Shown here in pieces: positions 46,750 to 59,389 of a DNA stretch of 64,000 bases. The stretch spans positions 1,054,001-1,118,000 of the forward strand of contig NGZR01000002.1 of assembly GCA_002197995.1 (NCBI GenBank). Direction: 5' to 3'. Source of the DNA: Gaeumannomyces sp. JS-464 (lineage: Eukaryota; Ascomycota; Sordariomycetes; Magnaporthales; Magnaporthaceae). A program made the translations under genes and the position numbers. The number at the start of each line of letters is the position of its first letter. Position 1 is the stretch's first letter. The notes beneath the pieces are model-generated. The model saw only the letters and a list, made by a program, of their open reading frames with translations, made no database searches and had not been told where the DNA came from.

Positions 46750-48775
46750 AAAAAAGCCTAAATAGCAAAAGGCCGGCGGAATAAAAACAATATTAAAACG
46801 CAAAACTATTATTACGATATAATAACGCTAAAACTATTTTACGCTTTAACCCGCATTAATAATATTACTATCGTTATTTAAATTACTAATTTAAAAACTA
46901 ATATTATTATTACTGCTTAAAAGCGGCGAATTAATATTGCTATTACTTTTAGCACTATTATTACTACCGCTATTATTATTATTATCGGAAAAACCGCTAA
47001 ACGACGTTTAATCGCTAACGTCGCCTTTCGAATTCGATATGGAAACTTTAAACTCCGCTTTAGGCTTAACGAAAAGATTATAAACTATGCTTTTATTTTA
47101 AAGCTTTTAATAATATATAAGCGGGAAGCTAATAATTAAACCCCGAACTTCCTCGTTATAATACTTAATAATATGGTCGTAATAGTTACTTATAACCTAA
47201 TAACGAAAGCCGCGCTAAATGCCGCGATAACGAACGACTATTCGCGCGCAAATAGGGAAACGACGCACGTTTTCCTTTTACTAGCTAATAAAACGGCTAA
47301 TAATATAATTAACGAATTAACGGCGCGCAAAGCTTTAAATGCGACTCCTATCGTCGGTATTACGAATACGAGGCTATATAAATACGACGTTAACTCGCGG
47401 TTAATCCGATAAAACAACGTCGCGTTTACAATAATAACGCGCTTATTTAGCGTAAAAATATCCACTTTTAACGGAGCTTTTAACGATTTCCCAGCGTAAT
47501 AAAAAAGTTTGCCAGCTTTTAAGCCTCGATACGCGCGACCGTTAGCTTACGCTTAATACGCTTTTATTATAAACGGATAAACGTTTAGCAATAATAATTA
47601 AATAGTAAATAGCCGGCGTTACATTTATATTACGACTTTTTTTTAAACTTTTAACGCCGCGTTATTTATCATTTTGCGTATTCGCGCGAATAAAGCCATT
47701 AAAAAGCTTATATATCGATATAAAAACGGTTTAAATAAGCTGCAATTCGAATAGCGGGTAATCGACCGGGTCGACCTATTACGAAGCGTCGTTATCCACG
47801 TGCTCGCCAGCCTCCTATTAGTTAAACTCCACGTTATAAAAAAAGCATAACGAAAAAACGACTCGCTAAAAGCCCAAAAAGCGACGAGGTTATTAAAATC
47901 GCTACGTAAAAACGCCAACGGCTAAGCAACGACCAATTAACAAACGATAAGCGAGGATAAAGCGGGGAAATATTTACGTTATTATAAAGCTTATTACAAT
48001 CGTTACACTAATTGCACAAATCCGACTGCTAGTTAAAACGACGACTATTACCGAAATGGCACGAAAATTAAATAATAACGAACATTTGGTCGAATAACGG
48101 CGGGGCGCGAGCGATAATTAAAAGCTTTATACGCTAAAACGCGGTGCGTAAGCAATAAATGCAAATGCGGACGGTAAAAACCGTAACACGATTAACGATA
48201 TCGCCGAAACGAAAGTAAACTAGCGCTATTACAACGACGGCGGAAAACCGGCGAAACGCGAAATTTCGAAATAAAAAAGCGGGAAATATTGTAAAACAGG
48301 TAAAAAAAGGATAAAAAACGGCGGAAATAAAGCGGGCCGATAACGCGACGATATTTTTTAAATATAAAAAGTTGTGGTATTGTAAAATGTCGCGATACGT
48401 TGCTAAAAAACGGCGAGGAAAAAAGGAAAAGCTAAAAAAAAAGCAAATGGAATAAAAGCGAAGCGACGCGTTAACGCCGGATAAAAAAACAAAAAACTAG
48501 CGAAGCAACCACGCCGCGCGCGCGGCGCCGCAATAAGGAAAAAAAAAGCGACCCAACGGGTGGTAAAACGAAAGTGAAAAAAGGGTAACGAAACGGGCAT
48601 AACGCGTATAAGCACACCGCGCCCCGATAACGCGGGGCACATACGAAAGCACGGGACTATTAGCAAAATTATAACAGCTTAACGACGATTCGATAATTAC
48701 CCGCTAGCAAAATAACAATACGAATACCAATTTTAGTTTGCAGTTAAAAACAATTGCGGGTTTAAGCAAAAGTAT
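46750..48775 (+). other. B2 post-integrase region of unknown content
   Basis: About 2 kb lies between integrase and the 3' LTR. It includes a 79-codon frame at 47173-47412 (ITARKALNATPIVG-like stretch with NELTARKALNATPIVGITN) and AT-rich trinucleotide stretches near 46860-46990. The family was not identified. Confidence 0.45.
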
Positions 48776-48955
48776 TATTACGGAGCGATCCCCAGTTATT
48801 ATTTAACCATTACTTAATATTACGGAGCGATTTTTAACTACCACTTAGCTTATATATATACGGCTTTTCGCTACTAGATAAGTAGGAGTTTTTTCCTTTC
48901 CCTCCTCGCGTAATAATAAGCTTTTTTCTTAAAACCTAAATGTTGCATTATAATA
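48776..48955 (+). repeat. 3' LTR of B2
   Basis: Starts tattacggagcgatcc, ends ttgcattataata; followed by the tatcc TSD. Confidence 0.85.
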
Positions 48956-51179
48956 TATCCTTTTCGTAGGTTTTTTTTTAATTGTTTTTTTAGCACCTTT
49001 TATTATTAAAAGCTAAACTAGTATAGCTTTTGGTATTTAAACTACGTATTTGGCTTAAATTTAATTTTAAAATCGAACGGTTTATATTCGAAAAGCACCG
49101 TTTTTAAGTTTTTTTTAAACAATTTCTTATATTTGTGGTATTTTTTTGGAATATTCGCGAGCCGTTTTTTAATATTAATTAAATTGTTTTAATCGCTTTT
49201 CGCTTTAAATAATCGCGTATTCGTCGATATTAAATGCAAAAGTAAACTGTTAAATTTTATTACCGTTATAACTTTTTTTCGTTATTTTTTATGCTTACGG
49301 TTTGGGGTTCGTAATTGGCAAACCGTTTTAATTACTCGTGGTTTCCTTTATTAAACCTAACCGGTAATCCAATTTATTCGTAAATTATTCTTTTTAAACT
49401 AAAAGATTTTAAAAATAACGTTTTTTCCCTTATATTTAGCTCGTCCAATATAATAGTAATATTTTCCCTATTTCGAATGCGTAATATTACTAGCTATGTT
49501 TTTTAATCGATTTATTTTTTATTATAAACGATAGGTATTTTTTCGACCGTTTTTAATTAATACGGTTAATATTTCCGTTTTATAAAAATTTTATACCGTT
49601 TAACCGCTTATAGCGATATATAATCACTTTATACTCCGCAATTAATTATTATTTTAACCTTTTTTTTAATATTCCATTCAAAATGTTAGTAAATCGTACG
49701 GTTAATTCGATTTTACTATCGCGAAAGTTTTTATCGGTTTTTCCTTTTTTCCATTTTATGCTTTCCGTTTGGGTAGTTTTTTTTTAGTTTTTTAGTAAAA
49801 AAACGAATACCGTACGTTCGTTTTTTTATCCGGTTTAAACGAAACGTACGTTTATATAATTTTTTAATGTTAAGCTTCCGCCTTTTATGCTATATGTTTT
49901 TTGCATTTTGCAATTTCGCACTTCTTTTAATCGAGCATTTTAATAACGCATAATATCGAATACCGTTCGCTAGGTTTAAAAATTGCGGTAAATTTGCCGA
50001 TCCGGGTTAGTTTTTACCGTGGTAATTAAAATGCTAAACGGGGTTTAACCTTAGGTTCGTTTTTCGACTTTCGTAAAAAAAAGTCGTATTTAAGCTTAAA
50101 TCGTAAATAAAATTTGCATTTTCCGTAAATATATTTTGCTTAAAAAAGGTATAAATATCCTAAATACTTTATATTAATACTAAAATAATTTTCGCATTTT
50201 AACGCAATTTATTTCGGCTCGCTTACGTTATTAAACTTATAGCCAATATATTTAACTTTTTGCTAGTCGTTAAACTACGATAAAAGTTAACTATTATTTC
50301 CGTCCGTTAAAACAGCGTAATATAATAAACTTTTTAAATATTTTAAAACTTTAACGTTTTAAAAGCATTTTAAAACGTCGAAAGGTATAAAAGCGCGTTA
50401 ATTTTTCCAATTTGCCTGGCTTTTACAAGCTATAAATACAAAAGTTTCGCCGTTCGAACTTTTTGCTCGTTTTTAAAACTCGGCTATTTTAAAAGCTTAA
50501 CCGTTTTTGTTTATTTCGGCGTCGGTATTAAAATTTTTCGACTTTCGAAAAAGGTATGTTTAGCTTAAAAGCTTTTTTAAGCTTTTCCTTTTTCCGAACC
50601 ACTTGTTAAAATTATTTCCTTTTAAATTTTACAAAAAGCAGTATTTTTTTTTTTCCAAATCCGTAAATTCGAAAGCGACGCGTTATTTTTCCTTACTATC
50701 GTATTTAAACTTCGTAATTTTAAACATATAAACGCTTTATAATTTTTAAAAGTACTATTTAATAGCTTTTTTATTAAACTAATATGTAATGCACGACTTG
50801 TCGTAATAGCGCGTTTAGCTAAACGCTTTTCCGGGGTATAGCCTTTTTTATGCCGGGTTTACTCGCTAAAAGTTCGTTACTTAGCGGTTATTATCCCGCT
50901 AAAAGCAATTGTCTTTTATATAACCAGTTTAACCGCATTTAAAACACTTTCCGTTTTTTAAGTTTTATTTTTGCTTTTTTTGCTGCTTTTATTACTAGTA
51001 AACAGCTTTCGCACTAAAGTTTATAAGGTTTAAATGCGTTTTATAAGCCGTAATAAGTTACTATTTGGCTTTTTTTTAATTAGCCTTATTATTTTATATT
51101 ACATTTTTAAAACTATACCTTTTTTTTTTATTATCGTTCGTATAGTTTATCGCTAATGCGAACCGCGTTTTTAACGTAA
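48956..51179 (-). pseudogene. A2 pol 5' half and part of gag
   Basis: This is the reverse complement of A1 52360-54229 joined to 56091-56445. It therefore contains the uninterrupted version of the Fot1 target site at about 49314-49340. It ends inside gag with cgtaa (51175-51179), where A1 is inserted; gag resumes at 60479. Confidence 0.75.
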
Positions 51180-51625
51180 TGTTACGACCAGCATGCAAGC
51201 TTTTAAAACAGTAAAGTAAAAAGGGGCCCCGAATAGTGCTTCCGCCCCGCTCCGGTTACGTAGGGTTACGTGGATTAAAGTGGGATTTGTAAATTTATAA
51301 CAAAGCAATAAATCCAAAGTAAAATTTATGGATTTGTAATAAAATAACAAATCCAAAAGGGATTTATGGATTTGTAATAAAGCTATAAATTTAACTTAAT
51401 ATAAGTAAAAGGCAGCGTATATATAAAAAATGAATTTCCTATTATTTTAAATAGCTTTAATTAAAGCTTTAGCATTAGTTAACCTAAATTAGCTTTTAAA
51501 CATCCTTTAAAACAGCAATTAAATCGTTTTTTTAAAGTTACATGTTTCCTATTAACTAAATTAAAAATATTGTCTTTTCCACCCCCAAAATGCCCTATTT
51601 TAAAAGCAAACCTTTAATTGTAACA
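51180..51625 (+). repeat. 5' LTR of A1
   Basis: It starts TGTTACGACCAGC and ends AATTGTAACA, with TG...CA termini as expected. It contains about three imperfect copies of a roughly 45-bp unit with ggatttgtaataaag (51278-51392). Confidence 0.88.
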
Positions 51626-51674
51626 TTTTAACTAATTTTATTTAATACTTCGTTAAAAGGAAAACAGTGCAGCT

Positions 51675-52700
51675 ATGGTAAACAGCAGTAAAAAGCTTAA
51701 AAAGAAAAAAACCACCGTTTTTACTTTTAACGGTATTAAGTACGATTTTAACGAAACAGCTAATACGGTTAGCCTTTTTAAACTTATAACGGTTAAAATC
51801 GCTAAAGGCTAAAACGAGGTAAAGCAGTTTACTACGAAGCTAGCGTTTTTTAAAACACCTATCGCAATTTAAGCGTACAAATTCCCGTTCCCGGACTTTT
51901 ACGAAAGGGAAAACGGCAAGCTTAAAACGTTTTTTACCGAATGCAAAAGCTATTTTAAGTTTTACAAATAACAATTCGTAAGCGAAAAATAAAAGGTTAT
52001 TTACGCTATTACCAAGCTAAACGGCAAAGTAAAAAAGTGGTTTTAGCCGACCTAAAGCGACTATTTTAAAAGATACGAAGGTAGCCAAAAAACCACTAAG
52101 CTTATTTTCGCCAATTTTAAAACCTTCGGAAAAAAGGTCGAAAAGGTGTTCGGAATAGTCGACGAAACCCGAATCGCCGAAAAAAACCTGCTAGCTTTTA
52201 AATAACGAAGGTTTGCAATTAAATACGCAACGGACTTTAACGGATTAATATTAAGCTTAGCTAAAACGACGTTACGTTAATGCTGCACTTTTACAACGGA
52301 TTGCGCGAAAACGTAAAAAATAAATTCGCAAAGCAAAACCGCCTAAAGTTTTTTACGGATTACGTTAAAAACGCGGTTCGTATTAGCGATAAATTATATA
52401 AATAATAATAAAAAAAAGGGATATAGTTTTAAAAGTATAGCATAAAATAATAAAGTTAACCAAAAAAAGCCAAATAATAACCTATTACGGCTTATAAAAC
52501 GCATTTAAACTTTATAAACTTTAGTGCGAAAGTTGTTTATTAGCAATAAAAGTAGCAAAAAAAGCAAAAATAAAACCTAAAAAATGGGAAATGTTTTAAA
52601 TGCGGCTAAATTGGCTATATAAAAGCGAATTGCCTTTAGCGGGATAATAACCGCTAAATAGCAAACTTTTAACAAGCGTAAAAAAACCCGATACGGGAAA
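51675..52700 (+). pseudogene. A1 gag, RIP-inactivated
   Basis: ATG at 51675 (MVNSSKKLKKKK). The retrotransposon gag core follows (KFPFPDFYERENGKLKTFF, then KLNGKVKKWF) with stops at Gln codons. A zinc-knuckle relic at about 52590-52640 reads KCFKCG, stop, IGYIKANC; its His is now Tyr. Confidence 0.75.
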
Positions 52701-54237
52701 GGTTATATTTCGAAAAAGCGTTTAGCTAAATATATTACTACGATAAATCGTACATTATACATTAATCCGATAAAAAGGTTACCGGATAATACTTTTGGAA
52801 ATTACGAAACGTTTATATGCTTAAAATTACGAGGTTTAAATATAATAGCGAGGGAGAATAGCGCGTCGCTTTCGGGTTTACGAATTTAAAAGGAAAAAAC
52901 GACGCCGCCTTTCGTAAAATTTAAAAAAAAAGCAACTTTAACAAGTGGTTCGAAGGAAAAAAAAGCCCGAAAAAAGCTTTTAAACTAAATACACCTTTTC
53001 CGAAAGTTAAAAAACTTCGATACCAACGCCGAAATAAATAAAAACAATTAGGCTTTCGAAATAGCCGAGTTTTAAAAACGCGCGAAAGGTTTAAATAGCG
53101 GAACTTTTGTACTTATGGTTCGCGAAAAGCAAGCGAGCTAAAAAGATTAGTACGTTTTTACGCCCCTCGATTTTTCGGCGTATTTTTAAAACGTTAAGGT
53201 TTTAAAACACTTAAATAGCCCGTTATATTACGCTACTTTAGCAAACGAAAATAACGGCTAACTTTTATTATAGTTTAGCAATTAGTAAAAAATTAGGTAT
53301 ATTAGCTATAAGTCCGATAATTTAAACAAGCCGAAATAGGTTACGTTAAAACCCGAAAACCACCCTAACGTTAATATAAAATACCCCGGACATTTGTACT
53401 TTTTTTAAGCAAAATGCATCCACGGAAAGTGCAAATTCCACTTACGATTTAAACTTAAATACGACTTTTTTACACGAAAATCGAAAAACGAGCCTAAAGT
53501 TAAACCCCGTTTAGCATTTTAATTGCTACGGTAAAAATTAGCCCGTATCGGCAGGTTTACCGTAGCTTTTAAACTTAGCGAACGGTACCCGATACTATGC
53601 GTTATTAAAATATTCGATTAAAAGAAATGCGAAATTATAAAATGCAAAAAACATATAGCATAAAAAGCGAAAGCTTAGCATTAAAGGATTACGTAAGCGT
53701 ACGTTTCGTTTAACCCGAATAAAAAAACGAACGTACTATACTCGTTTTTTTTACTAAAAAACTAAAAAAATTACCCGAACGGAAAGCACGGAATGGGAAA
53801 AAGGAAAAATTAATAAAAACTTTCGCAATAGCAAAATTAAATCGACCGTACGATTTACTAACATTTCGGATAAAATATTAAAAAAAAGTTAAAATAATAA
53901 TTAATTATAAAGTATAAAGCGATTACGTATCGCTATAAACGGTTAAACGGTATAAGATTCCTATAAAGCGGAAATATTAACCGTACTAATTAAAAACGGT
54001 CGAAAAAAATACCTATTGTTTATAATAAAAAATAAATCGATTAAAAAATATAACTAGTAATATTACGAATTCGAAATGGGAAAAACGTTATTATTATATT
54101 GGACGAGCTAAATATAAAGGAAAAAAAGGTTATTTTCGGGATTTTTTAGTTTAAAAAAAACAATTTACAAATAAATTAAATTACCGGTTAAGTTTAAAAA
54201 AGGAAATTACAAATAATTAAAACGGTTTAACGTGGTT

Positions 54238-54271
54238 TACAAGCGAGTCGCGCATACAAGCGAGTCGCGCA
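54238..54271 (+). repeat. Two direct 17-bp repeats within the transposon terminal repeat
   Basis: tacaagcgagtcgcgca occurs twice in tandem (54238-54254 and 54255-54271). The right terminus carries the same unit inverted, one perfect (56064-56080) and one slightly altered. These may be transposase binding sites. Confidence 0.75.
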
Positions 54272-54279
54272 CCCACACC

Positions 54280-55834
54280 CGACCTCCGGTTAATCGACGC
54301 GCATGCCAACCTAATAACGCTAAAAATCCATTTAAACTATTCGGAATTGTATATATCGAACGTTTTTACTTTTCCTAACAAATGCGCGCATTATGTCCGG
54401 TTTTACCGCAAGTGCTATATCGCCGACAAATCGTCGTTGCCCTTCTTTTTTTGCCTTTTATAATCGCGCATTTCTTGCTATAATTGCCTATCCAGCTTTT
54501 GCTGGTTTAAAATATTTCGTATTTTTTAACAATTGTAACCCTCCTTATTAAACACGTGTTTTTTTGGCCTTCCGGCGTTTGCTTAGTGCCTCGTTCGCTT
54601 TTCGTAATTTGGAGCACTTTTTTTCCAAAAGGTTAACCCGATGTATAATTGCTTTAGCTTTTTTCGTTAATTGGTTTACAACCGATAGCATAGGTAACGG
54701 AAAGCTGCTCCGGTAATTGGAAATCCGATTTTTGATATGTTCGGATTGCGAAGTTGCGTCCCTAGCTGTTTAGGGCGTTTTGGAAGTCCAAAGTTCGGCG
54801 TTGTTTAAAGGCTTTTTCGAGGGAGTTAAAGTTCGTAACCTTACATCCAGCTTTTTTAAAACCGAATCCGGATTAAAAGGAGCAAAGCCAGCTTTTCGAA
54901 ACCTTTTTTAAATATTTTTTTCGGTTATAGAGTTAAAAAATGCCGCTTTAAACGCCGAAAGGAACTCGACTTTAGTTACGTGGTTAACGTGTAACCTTAT
55001 TAGGTTTTCGATTTGTTAACCGTACGCCTTTTTTAACGGGCTAAAATACTTAACATTAAGCGGTTAAAAAAAGTAAAACGAATACGAAGGCATGCAAAGC
55101 GTAATAATGTTATATTTTTGGCAATAAAGCTCGAAATTCGTCGAATAGTGGCTTTTATAGCCGTTTAACATTAACAAACGATAAAACCCTTTTTTATAAG
55201 CTGTAATATGTTTATCGAAATGCTAAATCCATTTTAAGCCGAGCTCGTTCGTAATCCACCCGTTAGCATTTGTTAAAATAACCCAATCGCGTGGAAAATC
55301 GGTTTCCAAATACCAATTGGCCAAATGGTACTGCTTTTTAACGATAATAAAAAAGGGGATCGCTTAGCCGTAATAGTTAACCTTTTAAATAACCGTAGCT
55401 TATTCCCGGTTGCCAAGCTAAATTAGCTTTGCTTTACCACGGCCTTCCGATATTGTAATAACTATAACAGCGGCGATTATGCCTATAAAAAAGCCGGTTT
55501 CGTCGAAATTGTAAATGTTTTTACCTTAAATACCATATTTGTCCATAGTATTCCGTATAAGGTCGAATTAAGCAAAAACGAGCTTGGGATTTTCGCATTT
55601 GGCCTTTTGGTAATCGTACTTTCGAATTTAACGCGTACCGAGCTTTGCGCGGCGTTTAACGAAGTTCGCGACCCAGTTTTTGCTAACGGCGCCCGCGTCG
55701 CGTTCGGCAAACAATCGGTTAGCCATATCTTTAACACCAAAAGGCCGGGGAGGGAATGCGCGGAAATCCAGCTCGAGGATGTATTTAATAAGCGCTTTTT
55801 TTTCGGATTCCGTTAATTTCCGTAATTTAGGCAT
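54280..55834 (-). pseudogene. Fot1/pogo transposase, RIP-inactivated
   Basis: It starts at 55834 with MPKLRKLTESEKKALIKYI, the N-terminal helix-turn-helix, then NWVANFVKRR of the CENP-B-like DNA-binding domain. The first DDE catalytic Asp is present in NFDETGF (about 55495-55515). The second is lost: the motif LDGHxSHHS expected for the family reads LNGYKSHYS. A C-terminal coiled coil (HRVNLLEKKCSKLRKANEAL) follows. The frame is continuous apart from roughly ten stops, mostly at Gln codons. Confidence 0.85.
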
Positions 55835-56090
55835 AGTGTCGCGTTAAGCAAGTTTGCCAGCGCGTCGGTCGCGCAACGTGGATTTAAAAATATCGTAAAT
55901 CTTGGCTGCCGAACGCAAACTTAATCCCTTATTAAATTGGACTGCTTGCATAGCGAGAACAATTTTAGCTTTTTTGGACGTCGATTTTATTTGTGGTTGT
56001 TAAGAAATTGGAGTTGGAAGTGGGAAACACGCGTCGCATTGGAAAATGCGCGACTCGTTTATGTGCGCGACTCGCTTGTAAACCACGTTA

Positions 56091-58990
56091 CTAATTACGA
56101 ACCCCAAACCGTAAATATAAAAAACAACGAAAAAAGGTTATAACAATGGTAAAATTTGGCAATCCACTTTTGCATTTAGCATTAACGAATACGCGATTAT
56201 TTAAAGCGAAAAGTAACCAAAATAACTTAACTAATATTAAAAAACGGCTTGCGAATATTTCGGAGGAATATTACAAATACGAGAAATTGTTTAGGAAAAA
56301 CTTAAAAACGGTGCTTCCTAAATATAAACCGTTTAATTTTAAAATTAAACTTAAACCAAATACGCAATTTAAATACCAAAAATTGTACTAGCTTAGCTTT
56401 TAACAATAAAAAGTGTTAAAAAAACAACTGGAAAAAAACTTATAAAAAGGATATATTAAACCTTTCGATTTTCCAATAAAATATAGGATTTTATAAAAAA
56501 AAACCGGACGAAACGAATATGCATTAATTACCGATCGTTAAATAAGGTTATTATTAAAAATCGGTATTTTATGCCTTTTATCGACGAATTGCGCGATAAG
56601 CTCGGCAAAGCCTAATATTTTACGGTTTTAAACTTACGAAAAGCTTATAGTTTAATACGGATTAAAAAAGGCTAAAAGTGGTTTACGGCTTTTAAAACCA
56701 GGTTTAAATACTACGAGTTTTTAGTAATAACTTTCGGGTTTACCAACGTATTAGCCACGTTTTAAAAGATAATTAACCATATATTGCGCAAATACTTTAA
56801 CGTTTTCGTTTTCGCGTATTTGGACGATATTTTAATTTTTTCGGAAACGATGGAAAAACATAGCAAATACGTATATAAAATACTCCAAAAGCTATTAAAC
56901 GCAAAGCTTTTCGTTAAATTAGAAAAGTGCGAATGGCATTCGCAAAAAGTCGCTTTTTTAAAATTCGTAATTACATTTAAACAAATTTATATAAACCTTA
57001 AAAAGCTTAAAAAAATTAAAAATGGCTTATATTTAAAAACGTTACAAAAATACGAAGGTTTTTAAGATTTTTAAACTTTTATAAACGGTATATCCGTAGT
57101 TATAGCAAAATCGCCATACTATTTACGAATTTTACCAAAAATAACCACTAGTTTTATTAAAAAAAGCAAAAAAAAAGGCTTTTAAGTAATTACGAAACGC
57201 TGTATTAAAAAACCAATATTAGCATTTCCGAACTTAAAAAACCCTTCGAAATCGAAACCGACGCGTCGAATTACGCGATCGGCGGTTAATTCGGATAACG
57301 GAACGATTAAAAACGGTTGCACTTTTATACGTTCTTTTCGCAAAAGTTAAATAAACTTAAGTTAAATTACTAAATTTACGATAAAAAACTTTTGGCAATT
57401 ATCCGAGCATTTAAAAAATGGCGGTTATACTTTTGTAAAGCTAAACATTAAGTTATAATATATACGAACCATAAAAACTTAATATATTACTATAAGCAAA
57501 AACCTAAATAAGCGGCAAATTCGTTAAAACGAGTTTTTGCAAAACTACGATATCCGGGTTAAATACCGGAAAAGGTCGAAAACGGCCGGGCGAATGCTTT
57601 AAGCCGACGATCGAACCATTAGGTTGCAATACTTAAAAAAACACGAATAATCCTAACAAAAAAAACCAAATAGATTTTTAATCCCAGCATAAAAGATTTT
57701 CGCTAAAACGGTTCGGTAAGGAAAAATTTAAACCTTAAAAAATCCAACAAATTTATAACCAGCTAGCATACGGTTACTAAAGCGTAAAAAAAACGTGGAA
57801 ATGATTATAATAATATATAAGTTCGTAAAAACCTAAGCCGAAATATAAAACGCAATAAAAAATTGCGAAAGTTATGCTAAAAACAAAGTTAATAGGTATA
57901 AACCGTACGGGTTTATTAACCTTGGCCGGCACCGGACGAAGCATAGCAAAAAATCACTATAAACTTCGTTATTAAACTTTTTTAATCCAAAAAACCGTTA
58001 ATTAAAGTAAAGTACGATAATATATTGGTAATAAAATAAGCTTACCAAATACGCCTTATTTTTACCATATAAAAAAAGCAGCAACGTTACGAAATTAACG
58101 TACGTTTTTATTAAGCATATAATAGCGGAATACGGCACGCCGAACCGCTTAATTACGGATAAAAATAAGCTATTTATAAACAAGTTTTAAAAAAAGCTTA
58201 CGAGTAAGCTAAAACCGGAGCACTTTTTATTAATAGCTTACCACTTTTAAACAAATGGATAAACAAAGCGAACGAATTAAACCATATAATAATATTTACG
58301 TTACTACGTTAATTACAAACAAAACAATTAAATATAATTATTTTTTATAGCTTAGTTCGCTTATAATAGCTTAGTTTATAAAAGCATAAAAACTATACCA
58401 TTTTACACGAATTATGGGTTTACGTTTATAGCGTATAAAAACCTAAAGTAGGAAAACATGCTTTAATAGCGGAAATACAAATAACGGAGTTTACTAAATT
58501 GCATAAACACTTTTAAATAAAGCTAAAAAAAAACTGCGGTACCGCATAGCTATTTAAATAAATAAAAAAAAGATTAAAAAACCGACCTTTAAAAAAAAGG
58601 GATAACGTTTATCTTTTTTCGACGAAATATTAAAACAAAACGACCAAACGATAAGCTAAACTATAAAAAACTAAAACCGTTTAAAGTATTAAAAAAGGTT
58701 TCGAACGTAAATTATAAACTTCGATTATTACTAACCATAAAAATCCCCCCGGTTTTTTATATTTTCCTATTTAAATTAGCGCTACCGGGTTTAAAAAGCG
58801 ACGAGTGAATGGAAGTCGACCCGGAATAAAAATACGAAATTAAAAAGATTTTGGATTATAAGCTGAAAAGCAAGCCTAAAAAGTACCTAATTAAATGAAA
58901 AGGGTACAGCTACGAAAAAAACACGTGGAAAAAAAGAACTAACCTTAAAAACTGCTAGGAAACTTTATAAAAGTATCGGCAAAAACTCTT
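56091..58990 (+). pseudogene. A1 pol: reverse transcriptase, RNase H, integrase and chromodomain
   Basis: RT is clear at 56500-57060, and its box YLDDILIFSET (about 56817-56850) still has both Asp residues. RNase H and integrase follow in broken pieces to about 58500. The C-terminus (about 58835-58985) is a chromodomain: YEIKKILDYKLKSKPKKYLI, then a stop at an expected Trp codon, then KGYSYEKNTWKKRTNLKNC. Chromodomains direct this gypsy branch to histone-marked chromatin. Confidence 0.82.
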
Positions 58991-59032
58991 AAACGAAGGT
59001 TAGCAAAAGCAAAAAAGCGGGCCGCTTATCGC

Positions 59033-59076
59033 AGCCGTTTATACATACGCCAGCCGTGCCTCGTGCGTATAAACGG
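59033..59076. terminator. 11-bp inverted repeat between convergent ORFs of A1
   Basis: Arms gccgtttatac (59033-59043) and gtataaacggc (59066-59076), loop 22 nt. It matches the structure in A2 at 31709-31752. Terminator role inferred from position. Confidence 0.4.
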
Positions 59077-59389
59077 CCGTAGTAAAAAAAACCTTAGCTT
59101 AGCTAAAAGTCGAACTTAAAACTTCCGGCTAAAAGGTAAAAAGTGTTACTATTATATTATTAAGTTAAAAGGAAAAGTACACTTATTAAAACTAAATAAG
59201 GCAAAAAGTTTGCATCGAACGGTTAGCAAAAAAAAAAAAGTAAAAGTTCGACGAGCTCCGGGGTAAGCTTGAAAATTTATCGACTTTTACGGTCGTACCG
59301 GGATTTAAACTTAAAACCTTAGTAAAAAAACTAAAACTACGCCTAATGCGCGTTACAAAACCTAAAAAAGTTATTAAAAAGAGTTATAA

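Larger units (their letters stand above)
34344..48955 (+). mobile_element. LTR retrotransposon B2 (Ty3/gypsy), interrupted by element C
   Basis: B2 has two 180-bp LTRs (34344-34523 and 48776-48955) and a perfect 5-bp TSD, tatcc, at 34339-34343 and 48956-48960. The empty site is seen in A1 near 56,443 on the complementary strand (ggatatattaaacc). Without C it is about 7.95 kb. Gene order is gag, RT, integrase plus a post-integrase region, as in B1. Confidence 0.88.
54230..56088 (-). mobile_element. Fot1/pogo-type DNA transposon, 1.86 kb, inserted in A1 pol
   Basis: Terminal inverted repeats ACGTGGTTTACAAGCGAGTC... lie at 54230 and, inverted, ending at 56088, bordered by TA on both sides (54228-54229 and 56089-56090). 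Length of 1859 bp is typical of Fot1-like elements. The uninterrupted target is present in A2 near 49314-49340. The transposase is on the minus strand. Confidence 0.9.
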
